A DNA stretch of 64,000 nucleotides from an uncultured Sulfitobacter sp. (lineage in GTDB: Bacteria > Pseudomonadota > Alphaproteobacteria > Rhodobacterales > Rhodobacteraceae). The stretch covers positions 62,001 to 126,000 of the forward strand of contig NZ_CANMQS010000004.1 in assembly GCF_947500075.1 (NCBI RefSeq). Reading direction: 5' to 3'. Positions 7,012 to 15,213 of this stretch are shown one piece after another; positions within the stretch are counted from its first letter, which is position 1, and each line of letters starts with the position of its first letter. Position numbers and translations under genes: made by a program. The notes under the pieces are model-generated. The model was not told the origin of the DNA. It was given only the letters and a program-made list of their open reading frames with translations, and searched no databases.

Positions 7012-9504
7012 ATGAAAACGCAAGTGAAAGCATTGGTTGTGGGTGGTGGTGCCGTGGGCACCGCGATTGCCTATCATCTGGCGAAGGCGGGATGGGACGA
7101 TGTGATGCTGCTGGAGCGCGACGAGTTGACCTCCGGTTCCACATGGCATGCGGCGGGGCTGCTGCCCTATTTCAACATGTCTTATGCGACCACGCATATT
7201 CATGACTACTCCATCAAGTTCTACAAGACGCTGGAAGAAGAGACCGGGCTGAATGCGGGTTTTGCGGTGGTCGGCAACCTGCGCATGGCGCAGACGCAAG
7301 AGCGGATGGATGAGTATATGCTCTATGCCTCCACCGCGGAGACCTGCGGGGTGCCCTATCAGTGGATGACCCCTGATGAGATCAAGGCCAAATGGCCGCT
7401 CATTCGCACGGACGATCTGAAGGGCGCGATTTATCACCATACGGACGGCTATATCAACCCGGCCGATGTGACCATGGCGATGGCCAAGGGCGCGCGGCAG
7501 CGTGGGGTGATGATCGAGCGGAAGTGGCAGGCGGATGCGTTTCACTGGAACGGCGAAGCTTGGGAAGTGACCGCGACCAAGATGGTGGAAAAGGGCGGCA
7601 ATCTGGTGCCCTCGGGCCAGCAGATTGTCATCACGGCGGAGCATGTGGTGACGGCGAGCGGCAACCATGCGCAGCGCACCGCGAAGATGCTGGGCATCAA
7701 GATGCCCGCCATTCCGGTGGAGCATCAGTTCATCGTGATGGATCAGGACCCGGAACTGGTGAAATTCCGTGAAGGTGGCAATGTGGAGCATCCGGTGATC
7801 CGCGATGCCGATGCCCAGTCTTATGTGCGCGAAGAGCGCGGTGGCTGGATCCTGGGTGTGTATGAGCGCGACGCGCCCGCCCGGTTTGAATACGGCGTGC
7901 CGGACAGCTTCCGCGCGGATCTGTTCCAGCTGGATCTGGACCGGATCGAAGATCAATACATGGCGATGAACCACCGCATTCCGACGACCGAAGAATGTGG
8001 GCTGAAGGATGATTTCAACGGGCCGATCTGTTACACGCCCGACGGCAATCCGCTGGTCGGGCCCGCACCTGGTCTGCGCAACATGTGGCTTGCCGAAGGG
8101 TTCTCCTTCGGCATCACGGCGGCGGGCGGCACGGGGTATTACCTGGCGCAACTGATGGTCGACGGCGAGGCGGAGATCGACATGGCGTCGCTTGATCCCA
8201 AACGCTACGGCGATTGGATGACGACGGAATTTGCCGCGCGCAAGAATGAAGAAGCCTATGAACACGTCTATATCCTGCACCACCCGGATGAGGAGCGGCC
8301 CGCCTGTCGGCCTTTGCGGACCTCGCCAGCCTATGACCGGCAGGCGGCACGGGGCGCGCAGTTTGGCTGGGTGAATGGCTGGGAGCGGCCGAATTACTAT
8401 GCCCCGGAAGGGTTCAGCGACCACGACAGCCGCAGTTTCCGGCGTGGCGGCTGGTGGCAGTATGCCGTGGAGGAGGCAAAGGCCATCCGCGAAGGCGTGG
8501 GCCTGATTGATGCGACGGCCTTTACCAAACATGTGGTCAAAGGCCCCGGCGCAACGGCGTTTCTGGATTGGTTCACCTGCAACAAACTGCCCTCGGTCGG
8601 GCGGATCAACCTGACTTACGCGCTGACCGGCGCAGGGACGACGCGCACGGAATACACCATCGTGCGCTTGGCGCAGGATGAGTACTACCTCGTGTCTGCG
8701 GGCGCCTGGACGGCCTATGACAGCGATTACCTGCGCAAGGCGATTGAGGACAAGGCGCCCGAGTTCGGCTATATCGAGTGCCACGATGTCACGACGCAGT
8801 GGGGTGTTTTCGCCATCGCGGGCCCGAAATCGCGCGATGTGCTGCGGGAGATCGTGAAGGATGCAGACCCCGATACCGTGCTCAGCAACAAGCGTTTCCC
8901 CTGGCTGACCATGCGCAACATCGAGCTGGGTATGGCGCCCGTGCGGGCGATCCGCGTGGCCTATACCGGGGAGTTGGGCTGGGAGCTTCATCACCCGATC
9001 GAGATGCAGAACTACCTCTTTGATCAGCTTGAGAAGGCGGGGGAGAAGCACGGCATGAAGTTGGTCGGTGCGCGGGCGCAGAACTGGCTTCGGCAGGAGA
9101 AATCCTATCGCGCGTTTGGCACGGAACTGGGTCGGGATGCCACGCCGCTTGAGGCGGATCTGCCTCGGTTTGTGGATCTGAACAAAGACTTCCACGGCAA
9201 GCAGCGCATGGTGGATCACGGGATCAATGCAAAATGCGTGACCGTGCTGATCGACGGCCCTGCGGATGCGGACCCCTGGGGGCGTGAGGTGCTCTATGCG
9301 GGGGATGAGCGCACCGGACGTCTGACCTCTGGCGGCTATTCGGTGGCCTTCGGCAAATCCATCGGCATGGGATATGTGAAGCCTGAACATGCCGCACCCG
9401 GCACCAAATTGAAGGTCAAGATGTTCGATCAGCTTTGGGATGCGGAGATCACCGAGGACAGCCCTTATGATCCAGGGAACGCACGCATTCGGGTGGACGG
9501 TTAA
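7012..9504 (+). CDS. GcvT-family FAD dehydrogenase (dimethylglycine/sarcosine dehydrogenase-like)
   Basis: An 830-residue two-domain enzyme. Residues 1-420 form a DAO-type flavin oxidoreductase with the dinucleotide motif VVGGGAVGTAIAYHL and the sequence STWHAAGL, whose His46 aligns with the histidine that carries covalent FAD in dimethylglycine dehydrogenase. Residues ~430-830 form a GcvT-like aminomethyltransferase that binds folate. Such enzymes demethylate dimethylglycine, sarcosine or related N-methyl compounds and pass the one-carbon unit to tetrahydrofolate. The exact substrate cannot be read from the sequence. AAGGAG precedes the ATG. The stop overlaps that of the convergent GH25 gene. 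Confidence 0.88.
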   Translation: MKTQVKALVVGGGAVGTAIAYHLAKAGWDDVMLLERDELTSGSTWHAAGLLPYFNMSYATTHIHDYSIKFYKTLEEETGLNAGFAVVGNLRMAQTQERMDEYMLYASTAETCGVPYQWMTPDEIKAKWPLIRTDDLKGAIYHHTDGYINPADVTMAMAKGARQRGVMIERKWQADAFHWNGEAWEVTATKMVEKGGNLVPSGQQIVITAEHVVTASGNHAQRTAKMLGIKMPAIPVEHQFIVMDQDPELVKFREGGNVEHPVIRDADAQSYVREERGGWILGVYERDAPARFEYGVPDSFRADLFQLDLDRIEDQYMAMNHRIPTTEECGLKDDFNGPICYTPDGNPLVGPAPGLRNMWLAEGFSFGITAAGGTGYYLAQLMVDGEAEIDMASLDPKRYGDWMTTEFAARKNEEAYEHVYILHHPDEERPACRPLRTSPAYDRQAARGAQFGWVNGWERPNYYAPEGFSDHDSRSFRRGGWWQYAVEEAKAIREGVGLIDATAFTKHVVKGPGATAFLDWFTCNKLPSVGRINLTYALTGAGTTRTEYTIVRLAQDEYYLVSAGAWTAYDSDYLRKAIEDKAPEFGYIECHDVTTQWGVFAIAGPKSRDVLREIVKDADPDTVLSNKRFPWLTMRNIELGMAPVRAIRVAYTGELGWELHHPIEMQNYLFDQLEKAGEKHGMKLVGARAQNWLRQEKSYRAFGTELGRDATPLEADLPRFVDLNKDFHGKQRMVDHGINAKCVTVLIDGPADADPWGREVLYAGDERTGRLTSGGYSVAFGKSIGMGYVKPEHAAPGTKLKVKMFDQLWDAEITEDSPYDPGNARIRVDG

Positions 9505-10298
9505 GCAATCGCCCGCGCCGCCACCCAGGCTTGCCAAGCGTCCTGACTGCCATTGAAGGCGTTCAGGTCCACTTCGCCTGCGACGCCGTCAATAAGCCCC
9601 GTGGCGGAGTACTGCCAGAACCGCCAGGGCTGACCGGGATAGGCCTCGGCCGGGGTTTTTGCGGTGGTGCGGAGCCAGAAATCATACCCCGTGAAGCTGC
9701 GCAGGTTGGCGTCTTCGTAGAATCCCGGCGTCGTATAGATGATCGGGCGCGTCCCGTAATGGGCCGTGACGATGGCCAGCCAGCGGCGCATCTGGTCCTG
9801 CACTTCCGCAGCCGGGGGGCGTACCGTTGCACAAGTGGGCGATTGGGGGTTCCACTCCATATCCAGCACGGGCGGCAGATCACCTGCGCGCCGTGGCACA
9901 TTGCGGATGAACCAGCGGGCCTGCACCTCCGGTTCGGTGCAGAAATAGTAAAAGTGATAGGCCCCGCGCCACATGCCGGACCGGCCTGCACCGCGCCAGT
10001 GGTCTTTGAACGACGGATCCAGCAGGTCGCCGCCTTCGGTCGCTTTGATGAAGGCGAAATTCGCCCCGTTTGCACGCGCGGTGTTCCAGTCGATGCGGGT
10101 TTGGAACCGCGCTGCGTCAATCCCGTGTACGGGGAACTGCGCAGGTCGGGGGGTGGCAAAATCAACCGGGTCGGCGTCATCGAACCTCTGACGGAACAGC
10201 ATGCCCGGCGGGCCCGGTGGCGCGCTGCGCGGCGCGGCGCCGCAGGCGGCAAGGCTGGTCAACCCCAACAGGGCAAGGCGGCGGGTCATCGGTGTCAT
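9501..10298 (-). CDS. Glycoside hydrolase family 25 lipoprotein (lysozyme-like)
   Basis: A 265-residue lipoprotein with lipobox LTSLAAC. The body is a GH25 muramidase fold: HGIDAARFQTRIDW near the first strand, FAFIKATEGGDLLDP, the catalytic acidic motif VLDMEW, and YTTPGFYE. It would cut the MurNAc-GlcNAc bond of peptidoglycan from the periplasmic face. The ATG shares one base with the stop of the upstream DUF938 gene (TGATG), so it is probably translationally coupled. A second ATG three codons in is an alternative start. Its stop overlaps the convergent dehydrogenase stop within TTAA. Confidence 0.87.
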   Translation of the reverse strand: MTPMTRRLALLGLTSLAACGAAPRSAPPGPPGMLFRQRFDDADPVDFATPRPAQFPVHGIDAARFQTRIDWNTARANGANFAFIKATEGGDLLDPSFKDHWRGAGRSGMWRGAYHFYYFCTEPEVQARWFIRNVPRRAGDLPPVLDMEWNPQSPTCATVRPPAAEVQDQMRRWLAIVTAHYGTRPIIYTTPGFYEDANLRSFTGYDFWLRTTAKTPAEAYPGQPWRFWQYSATGLIDGVAGEVDLNAFNGSQDAWQAWVAARAIA

Positions 10299-10951
10299 CA
10301 GCGGGGCTTTCTGCCGACAAAGGCGAGGTTGTTTGCGGGCATCGGGACAGGTGCTGCGCTTGCCAGACCGGCCTGCGCCAGCCAGCCCGAAACGGTGCTG
10401 TCGTCCTTATACCCGATTGCGGCATCCGCAGCACGCAACTGCGCGTCAAACCGCGCATCGCCTTCGCTGGTCAACTGGCCATCCCGCTTGAACGGCCCAT
10501 AGAGCATCAGCGTGCCGCCCGGAGCCAACGCCTGTCCGGCCTCCAGCACGAGGGTCTGTGCGGCGGCATCTGACACCAGATGCAGCAGGTTGATGCAAAC
10601 GATCAGGTCTTGGGCAGGCATGTCCCGGCTCCACCCTGATGCGCAGGCATTCAGCGCGCGGACGGGCGCGATGTTGGCGCATGCGCTCTCCATCCGGTAG
10701 GCATCAATGCTCGCTCGGCGGTCCGCGGCCAGATCGCTGGGGTGCCATGTCAGGCCGGGCAGGGCTTGGGCAAAGGCGACGATATGCTGCCCGGTGCCGC
10801 TGGCCAATTCCAGCGCGGTGCCTGTGGTCGGTGCCACTTCCAACAAAAGGTTGGTCAGGGCATCGACATTGCGCAAAGCCGAAGGCGCGTTCAGTTTCAT
10901 GCCTTCGGTCGCCTCCGCAACACTTGCGGTGGGGGGCAGGCGGCCGGTCAC
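10298..10951 (-). CDS. DUF938 family SAM-dependent methyltransferase-like protein
   Basis: A 217-residue protein with the class I methyltransferase motif LELASGTGQHIVAFAQALP and the DUF938 pattern APSALRNVDAL near its start. I set the start at the GTG at 10951: this gives the family-typical opening (TGRLPPTASVAEATEG) and a 4-nt GTGA overlap with the stop of the upstream aldo/keto reductase. Longer frames into that gene are unlikely. The biological substrate of DUF938 proteins is not established. It lies in the middle of a three-gene coupled set on the minus strand. Confidence 0.8.
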   Translation of the reverse strand: MTGRLPPTASVAEATEGMKLNAPSALRNVDALTNLLLEVAPTTGTALELASGTGQHIVAFAQALPGLTWHPSDLAADRRASIDAYRMESACANIAPVRALNACASGWSRDMPAQDLIVCINLLHLVSDAAAQTLVLEAGQALAPGGTLMLYGPFKRDGQLTSEGDARFDAQLRAADAAIGYKDDSTVSGWLAQAGLASAAPVPMPANNLAFVGRKPR

Positions 10952-11886
10952 GTCTGCTCTTCCAGTCGGTCCGTTGCCGGAGGCGGGGTGGGCGACAGGG
11001 CGCTGACGCGCGCGTAGGTCTCCGCGTCCATCGTGTAAGACTTTGCCGCAAGGGAAGGGGCCAGCTGCGCCGCCGACCGGGCAGAGATAATCGGGCTGGG
11101 CCCTGTGGGATGGGCAGCAACCCACGCCACGGCCAATGTCGCGGCATCCACACCCATCTCACGTGCCAGCGCAGACAGCCCCGCAGCCGCATCGCGCATG
11201 GCCTGCTGGTCATACCGCGCGGCATAGCGGTGGTCTTCGGTCAACCGTCCCGTGCCGCCCGCTGCATATTTCCCGGTCAGCAATCCACCGCCTAACGGCG
11301 AATAGGGCGCGACCAGAATGCCCAGATCATCCGCCATCGGCAGGATCTCAACCTCCGCCTGACGTTTGGCGAGGTTGTACATCGGTTGGATGACGGCAAT
11401 GTCCAGATCAAATTCTGCCGCAACCCCTGCGGCTTTGACCACCTGCCACGCGGCATAGTTGGACAGACCAATGTGGCGCACATGCCCGCGCGCTTTCAGT
11501 GTCGCAAAAGTGTCAAAGGTCTCCCGCGGATCGGTATCAGGATCGAACCGATGCAGGTAGAGAACGTCCAGCGTGTCCATCCCCAGCCGTTGACGCGATT
11601 CCGCGCTGCTGGTCAGAATGTTCTCAGCCCCTGACCCGCCAGTGTAGCCCGCTTTGGTTGCGATGATCAGGTCATCCCGGTGATCACAGGCAAAGCGGCC
11701 CAGCAGCGTCTCGGACGCGCCATCGGTATAGACATGCGCGGTATCGAAATGGTTGATCCCGCCGGCAAGGCAAGCCTCAAACATCGCGCGGGAAGCGGTT
11801 TCATCCGCCCGCCCGCCAAACTGCATCGTACCAAAGGCAAGGCGGCTGGCAGGGGTGCCGTTCGGGCTGGTGAGTGTCTGTTTCAT
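10948..11886 (-). CDS. Aldo/keto reductase
   Basis: A 312-residue NADPH-dependent oxidoreductase with the (beta/alpha)8 signature set: catalytic Asp and Tyr in HFDTAHVYTDGASE, the lysine in IIATKAGY and the histidine in LYLHRFDPD. The C-terminal NADP-binding segment is present (PIISARSAAQL). It probably reduces aldehydes or sugar ketones. The ATG at 11886 begins MKQTLTSPNG; a longer frame has no support. It is divergent from a small membrane protein, and the 133 bp between them contain two operator-like palindromes, so it may be controlled by the TetR protein encoded at 12.4 kb. Confidence 0.88.
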   Translation of the reverse strand: MKQTLTSPNGTPASRLAFGTMQFGGRADETASRAMFEACLAGGINHFDTAHVYTDGASETLLGRFACDHRDDLIIATKAGYTGGSGAENILTSSAESRQRLGMDTLDVLYLHRFDPDTDPRETFDTFATLKARGHVRHIGLSNYAAWQVVKAAGVAAEFDLDIAVIQPMYNLAKRQAEVEILPMADDLGILVAPYSPLGGGLLTGKYAAGGTGRLTEDHRYAARYDQQAMRDAAAGLSALAREMGVDAATLAVAWVAAHPTGPSPIISARSAAQLAPSLAAKSYTMDAETYARVSALSPTPPPATDRLEEQT

Positions 11887-11956
11887 GGCAGAAGTGGTGC
11901 CACGCGGCGCTTTCGGGCGCAATCCGGAGCATGTGAAATTCGAGTGAAAAGAAAAA

Positions 11957-12006
11957 TGTAGCAAACACTACAGAAAATAGATATAGAAATGTAGTACACG
12001 CTACAT
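11957..12006. promoter_or_regulatory. Paired TGTAG-N6-CTACA palindromes (operator candidates)
   Basis: Two copies of TGTAG-N6-CTACA occur at 11957-11972 and 11990-12005; the second extends to ATGTAG-N6-CTACAT. Their centres are 33 bp apart, about three helical turns, so both sites face the same side of the DNA. They lie in the divergent interval between the aldo/keto reductase and the small membrane protein. A TetR-family gene lies just beyond the membrane protein and is the natural candidate ligand, which is inference. Confidence 0.6.
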
Positions 12007-12019
12007 TCATGAGGACGCC

Positions 12020-12430
12020 ATGACCCAGACCTTCCAAAACCTCACCGCGAAACAGCTGTTCGTCTTTGTTCTATACGGCGTTGCTGGCTGGCTCACTGCC
12101 GCGCTGCTCCTGCGTGTGCTTGGCCCAACCGGCATCTATGAAGGAGGGCTGCGGGTGCTGGTTTATGCGCTGATCATTCCGGGCACAGTGCCGGTGGTCT
12201 GGCTGGCCGGAAAGCTTGCGGCGGCTCGGCCGGGGCAGCTCTACCCCGGTTTCGCCCTGAGTTCCGGCATCGCGACCCTGTGTGATGGGGTGGCACTGGC
12301 GTGGTTTCCCACGCTTTATGGTGCATCCGTTGACCTGCACGCGGGGGCAGGCGGGACCATCCTGTGGGGTGTCGGCGTGGGCATCGTGCTGGCTTTGGTG
12401 ATGGACAAAGGGCCCAGCACAGCCAATTGA
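12020..12430 (+). CDS. Small four-helix membrane protein (DUF5367-like)
   Basis: A 136-residue protein with four hydrophobic segments (about residues 15-33, 45-65, 78-98, 110-128) and almost no soluble part, so it is an inner-membrane protein. The overall pattern recalls DUF5367, whose role is unknown; I hold that family name loosely. GAGGA precedes the ATG. The promoter region carries two TGTAG-N6-CTACA palindromes, and the convergent neighbour is a TetR regulator. This suggests an inducible membrane function, for example in efflux or stress response, but the sequence itself does not show it. Confidence 0.65.
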   Translation: MTQTFQNLTAKQLFVFVLYGVAGWLTAALLLRVLGPTGIYEGGLRVLVYALIIPGTVPVVWLAGKLAAARPGQLYPGFALSSGIATLCDGVALAWFPTLYGASVDLHAGAGGTILWGVGVGIVLALVMDKGPSTAN

Positions 12431-12431
12431 C

Positions 12432-12944
12432 CTACAGCAACTCCCGCACCAGATCCTGCATGCCCACCGCGCGCAGCACAACAATCCCTTCCAGCCCGAT
12501 CATGATATGCGTCGCTTCCTTGCGGCGCAGATCAGGATCAGCGGTGGCAAGCTGCCCCTCGATCCACTGGTGAAACCCCCGCCCAATCGCCTGTCCGACC
12601 TCCGCCAGATGCGGATCATGCCGCGCTGCCCGCGCGGCCAGATCAAGCCACAGCCGCAGATACGGCCAGACCGCATCTGACAAGACCACTTCATCCAGAT
12701 GCGCATGCAGCGGCTCCTTGCGCATCTTCTGCGGCACCCGATTGGCCTCAAGGATCTCCGTCAATTGCTGCGCCAGCAGCGCCATCGCGGCGCCAATGAT
12801 CTCTTCCTTGTCGGCAAAGTAATAGAGCAGCATCCTGTCGCTTTGATCCGCCGCCTTGGCCATCGCGCGCAGCGTGGCCGCCTCCAGCCCTTCGTCAAGG
12901 ATGAAAGCCGCGAGCCGTTCCAGAATGGCATCCCGTTTGGCCAC
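12432..12944 (-). CDS. TetR-family transcriptional regulator
   Basis: A ~170-residue regulator with an N-terminal HTH (ATLRAMAKAADQSDRMLLYYFADKEEII, shown by the central LLYYF-x-DKEE pattern) and an all-helical ligand-binding C-terminus. The start is uncertain. I prefer GTG at 12944, which has AAAGGG 11 nt upstream and almost abuts the glutathione transferase stop; GTG at 12971 gives nine more residues and overlaps that gene. It would be cotranscribed with the transferase. The paired palindromes at 11957-12006, one gene away, are likely targets by position. Confidence 0.82.
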   Translation of the reverse strand: MAKRDAILERLAAFILDEGLEAATLRAMAKAADQSDRMLLYYFADKEEIIGAAMALLAQQLTEILEANRVPQKMRKEPLHAHLDEVVLSDAVWPYLRLWLDLAARAARHDPHLAEVGQAIGRGFHQWIEGQLATADPDLRRKEATHIMIGLEGIVVLRAVGMQDLVRELL

Positions 12945-12945
12945 C

Positions 12946-13554
12946 TCAGCCGAGGCCCTTTGCCGTCGCACGCACGTAGGCAGGCCGTGCCTGCATCTTT
13001 GCCACGAAATCCGCCAGCGCCGGGCAGGCCTCTGCGTACCCCATGCGCATCGCCACTTCCGCAGGAAAGCTCAACATGATGTCAGCCGCCGACAGGCTGT
13101 CCTGCACAAAATGCCCCGAAGCCCGCAACATCCCATCCATATAGCTGAAATGACTGCTCAATTCCGCCTTGATGCGCGGCTGCAAAGGGGCCGCTGCCTC
13201 CCCCAATCGCCCTGTGTAGAGGTTCAGCAGGATCGGTGTCATGGCGGAGCCTTCGGCAAAATGTATCAGCTCCAGATGGGTGATATGGGCATCACGCCCC
13301 ACCTCCGGGATCATCTCGGGCGCATATCGCTGGCACAGCACCTCAACAATCGCCGCGCTTTCCGTGACCAACCGCCCGTCGATCTCAACCATGGGTGATT
13401 TGCCCAAGGGATGCACCGCGCGCAGCGCATCAGGGGCGAGGTTCGTCTCGGGATCACGGGCATAAGCGGTCACGTCATAGGCGACCTCCAACTCCTCCAG
13501 CAGCCACAGGATGCGGTGCGACCGCGATCGGTTGAGGTGGTGAAGATGGATCAT
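12946..13554 (-). CDS. Glutathione S-transferase
   Basis: A 202-residue protein with the thioredoxin-like N-terminal domain (MIHLHHLNRSRSHRILWLLE, then HPLGKSPMVEIDGRLVTESAAI, which contains the cis-Pro and the glutathione gamma-Glu binding Glu-Ser pair) and an alpha-helical C-terminal domain (FVQDSLSAADIMLSFP). It would conjugate glutathione to electrophiles, or reduce them, in the cytosol. It is followed immediately by the TetR gene, which suggests a regulated detoxification pair. It is divergent from the ectoine synthase gene. Confidence 0.85.
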   Translation of the reverse strand: MIHLHHLNRSRSHRILWLLEELEVAYDVTAYARDPETNLAPDALRAVHPLGKSPMVEIDGRLVTESAAIVEVLCQRYAPEMIPEVGRDAHITHLELIHFAEGSAMTPILLNLYTGRLGEAAAPLQPRIKAELSSHFSYMDGMLRASGHFVQDSLSAADIMLSFPAEVAMRMGYAEACPALADFVAKMQARPAYVRATAKGLG

Positions 13555-13617
13555 CTTGCATGGCTTTCATTCAAGGGTTTGTGCCACTCTACCGGGTGAC
13601 AAATGAAAGGAAAGAGC

Positions 13618-14013
13618 ATGATCATTCAGGACAGGGCACAGCTGCGGCACACAGCCCGCGATGCAGCAGGGCCGGGGTGGACATCGCTGCGGCTGCTGGT
13701 CCGGTCAGACGGCATGGGGTTTTCGATGACCGAAACCCATGTTCTGCCCGGTGCCGTGCTCAAGCTCGAATACAAGCACCACGTGGAGGCCTGTTATTGC
13801 ATCGCCGGCGAAGGCACCGTGATCGAAGCCGCCACAGGCATGCGCCACACCATCAAACCCGGTATCCTCTATGCCCCAAACGCCCATGATAAACATGAGA
13901 TCCACGTCCCCGACGGCGACACGCCCCTGCATCTGATCTGTGTCTTCTCCCCGGCGCTGGAAGGCGATGAGGTGCACGGGCCAGACGGCAGCTATACCGC
14001 ACCAGAGGCGTGA
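13618..14013 (+). CDS. ectC: Ectoine synthase-like cupin, solitary
   Basis: A 131-residue cupin that aligns without gaps to ectoine synthase: the iron-ligand positions Glu57, Tyr85 and His93 and the active-site positions Thr40, Tyr52 and His55 all have the same residues and numbers as in characterised EctC (numbering recalled from the literature). The cupin core is visible in HHVEACYCIAGEG and KPGILYAPNAHDKH. EctC closes N-gamma-acetyl-diaminobutyrate to ectoine. No ectA, ectB, ectD or ask_ect lies nearby; the neighbours are glutathione transferase and a purine transporter. An AAAGGAAAG ribosome site supports the ATG at 13618. It may need substrate from elsewhere or act on a related compound. 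Confidence 0.8.
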   Translation: MIIQDRAQLRHTARDAAGPGWTSLRLLVRSDGMGFSMTETHVLPGAVLKLEYKHHVEACYCIAGEGTVIEAATGMRHTIKPGILYAPNAHDKHEIHVPDGDTPLHLICVFSPALEGDEVHGPDGSYTAPEA

Positions 14014-14045
14014 GGGATCATTGCCCCACAACCCAACCCACGAAA

Positions 14046-14073
14046 AAAGGCCCCGTCGATCAACGGGGCCTTT
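14046..14073. terminator. Strong bidirectional terminator
   Basis: An 11-bp perfect stem (AAAGGCCCCGT / ACGGGGCCTTT) with a 6-nt loop lies between convergent ectC and the BMP transporter operon. Six A residues on the plus strand (14043-14048) give a U tract for minus-strand transcripts, so it ends the xdh-transporter operon; TTTCC serves the plus strand. Confidence 0.85.
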
Positions 14074-14094
14074 CCTGTCTTCAAGTGGTCCCGC

Positions 14095-15171
14095 TTACTG
14101 GGGAATTTCCGCGTCGATCCCTTCGACGTAGAAGTTCATGCCCGCCAGCGTGCCATCGTCAGCGGTTTCACCATCCGCCAGAAACGGCGTGCCGTCCTGC
14201 TTGTTCAGCGGCCCGGTGAACGCATGGTATGACCCATCCGCAAGTGCGGCTTTCATCGCCAGCGCCTCTGCCTTGACGTCCGCTGGCACCGCATCGGAAA
14301 TTTCGCCAATGCCAACCATGCCAGGGCCGATGCCGTCCCATGTGTCCATGCTTTCCCATGTGCCATCCATCACGGCCTGCGTGCGCGCGATGTAGTATGG
14401 TGCCCAGTCGTCAATGATCGAGGACACGCGCGGGAAGGGCGCATACTGCCCCATGTCAGAGGCCTGACCAAAGGTCACCACATTGCCCGCTTCCTGAGCC
14501 GCCGCCTGCGGGGCAGTGGAATCCGTGTGTTGCAGGATCACATCCGCGCCCTGATCAATCAGCGCCTTGGCTGCGTCTGCTTCCTTGGCGGGATCGAACC
14601 ATGTGTAGGCCCAGATGATCTTGAACTCCACATCCGGGTTCACCTTGCTGGCGTGGATATAGGCGGAGTTGATGCCCCGGATCACTTCGGGGATCGGATA
14701 AGAAGCGATGTAGCCGATGATGTTCGACTTGGTCATCTTGCCCGCGATGTGGCCCTGAATGGCGCGGCCTTCGTAGAAACGCGCCGAATATGTGGACACA
14801 TTCGGATGCAGGCGTTTGTAGCCCGTGGCGTGCTCGAACTTCACGTTCGGAAACTTTGCCGCGACGTTGTTCGTCGGGTCCATATAACCAAAGGAAGTGG
14901 TAAAGATCAGGTCCGCCCCGTCCAGCGCCATCTGCGTCATCACGCGCTCTGAATCCGGACCCTCGGCCACGCTTTCGACGAACACGGTTTCGACCTTGTC
15001 ACCAAAGTGCGCTTCGACCGCCTGACGGCCCTTGTCATGCTCATAGGTCCAGCCGCCGTCGCCGACAGGGCCGACATAGACAAAGCCAACCTTGGTCTTG
15101 TCATCGGCCATGGCCGTCGTGGCCAGACCCAGCGCCAATGCGGCACTTGTCAGAAGTGATGTGAGTTTCAT
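14095..15171 (-). CDS. BMP-family substrate-binding protein (nucleoside/purine ABC transporter)
   Basis: A 358-residue periplasmic binding protein with a Sec signal peptide (cleavage after AMA at about residue 22). It is in the BMP/PnrA-like family (FVYVGPVGDGGWTYEHDKG, TSFGYMDPT, YIASYPIPEVIRG), whose members bind nucleosides. It is the last gene of the operon that starts with xdhA, so its ligand is probably a purine nucleoside or nucleobase that xanthine dehydrogenase then oxidises. It sits 42 bp downstream of the second permease and ends just before the strong terminator. The second BMP protein at 40.4 kb is a distant paralogue with a Tat rather than a Sec signal. Confidence 0.88.
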   Translation of the reverse strand: MKLTSLLTSAALALGLATTAMADDKTKVGFVYVGPVGDGGWTYEHDKGRQAVEAHFGDKVETVFVESVAEGPDSERVMTQMALDGADLIFTTSFGYMDPTNNVAAKFPNVKFEHATGYKRLHPNVSTYSARFYEGRAIQGHIAGKMTKSNIIGYIASYPIPEVIRGINSAYIHASKVNPDVEFKIIWAYTWFDPAKEADAAKALIDQGADVILQHTDSTAPQAAAQEAGNVVTFGQASDMGQYAPFPRVSSIIDDWAPYYIARTQAVMDGTWESMDTWDGIGPGMVGIGEISDAVPADVKAEALAMKAALADGSYHAFTGPLNKQDGTPFLADGETADDGTLAGMNFYVEGIDAEIPQ

Positions 15172-15213
15172 GTGTTTTCCCCAGTTGTTCCCATTAAGGG
15201 TTTCGTTTTGGCC

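Noticed and set aside
6868..9537. 889-codon open frame antisense to the GcvT-family gene
   Set aside because: Low-complexity His/Arg/Leu composition with no motif, opposite a clear 830-residue enzyme; third-position GC explains the missing stops.
10952..11125. N-terminal extension of the DUF938 frame into the aldo/keto reductase gene
   Set aside because: The family start and the GTGA overlap place the true start at 10951; the extension has no conserved character.
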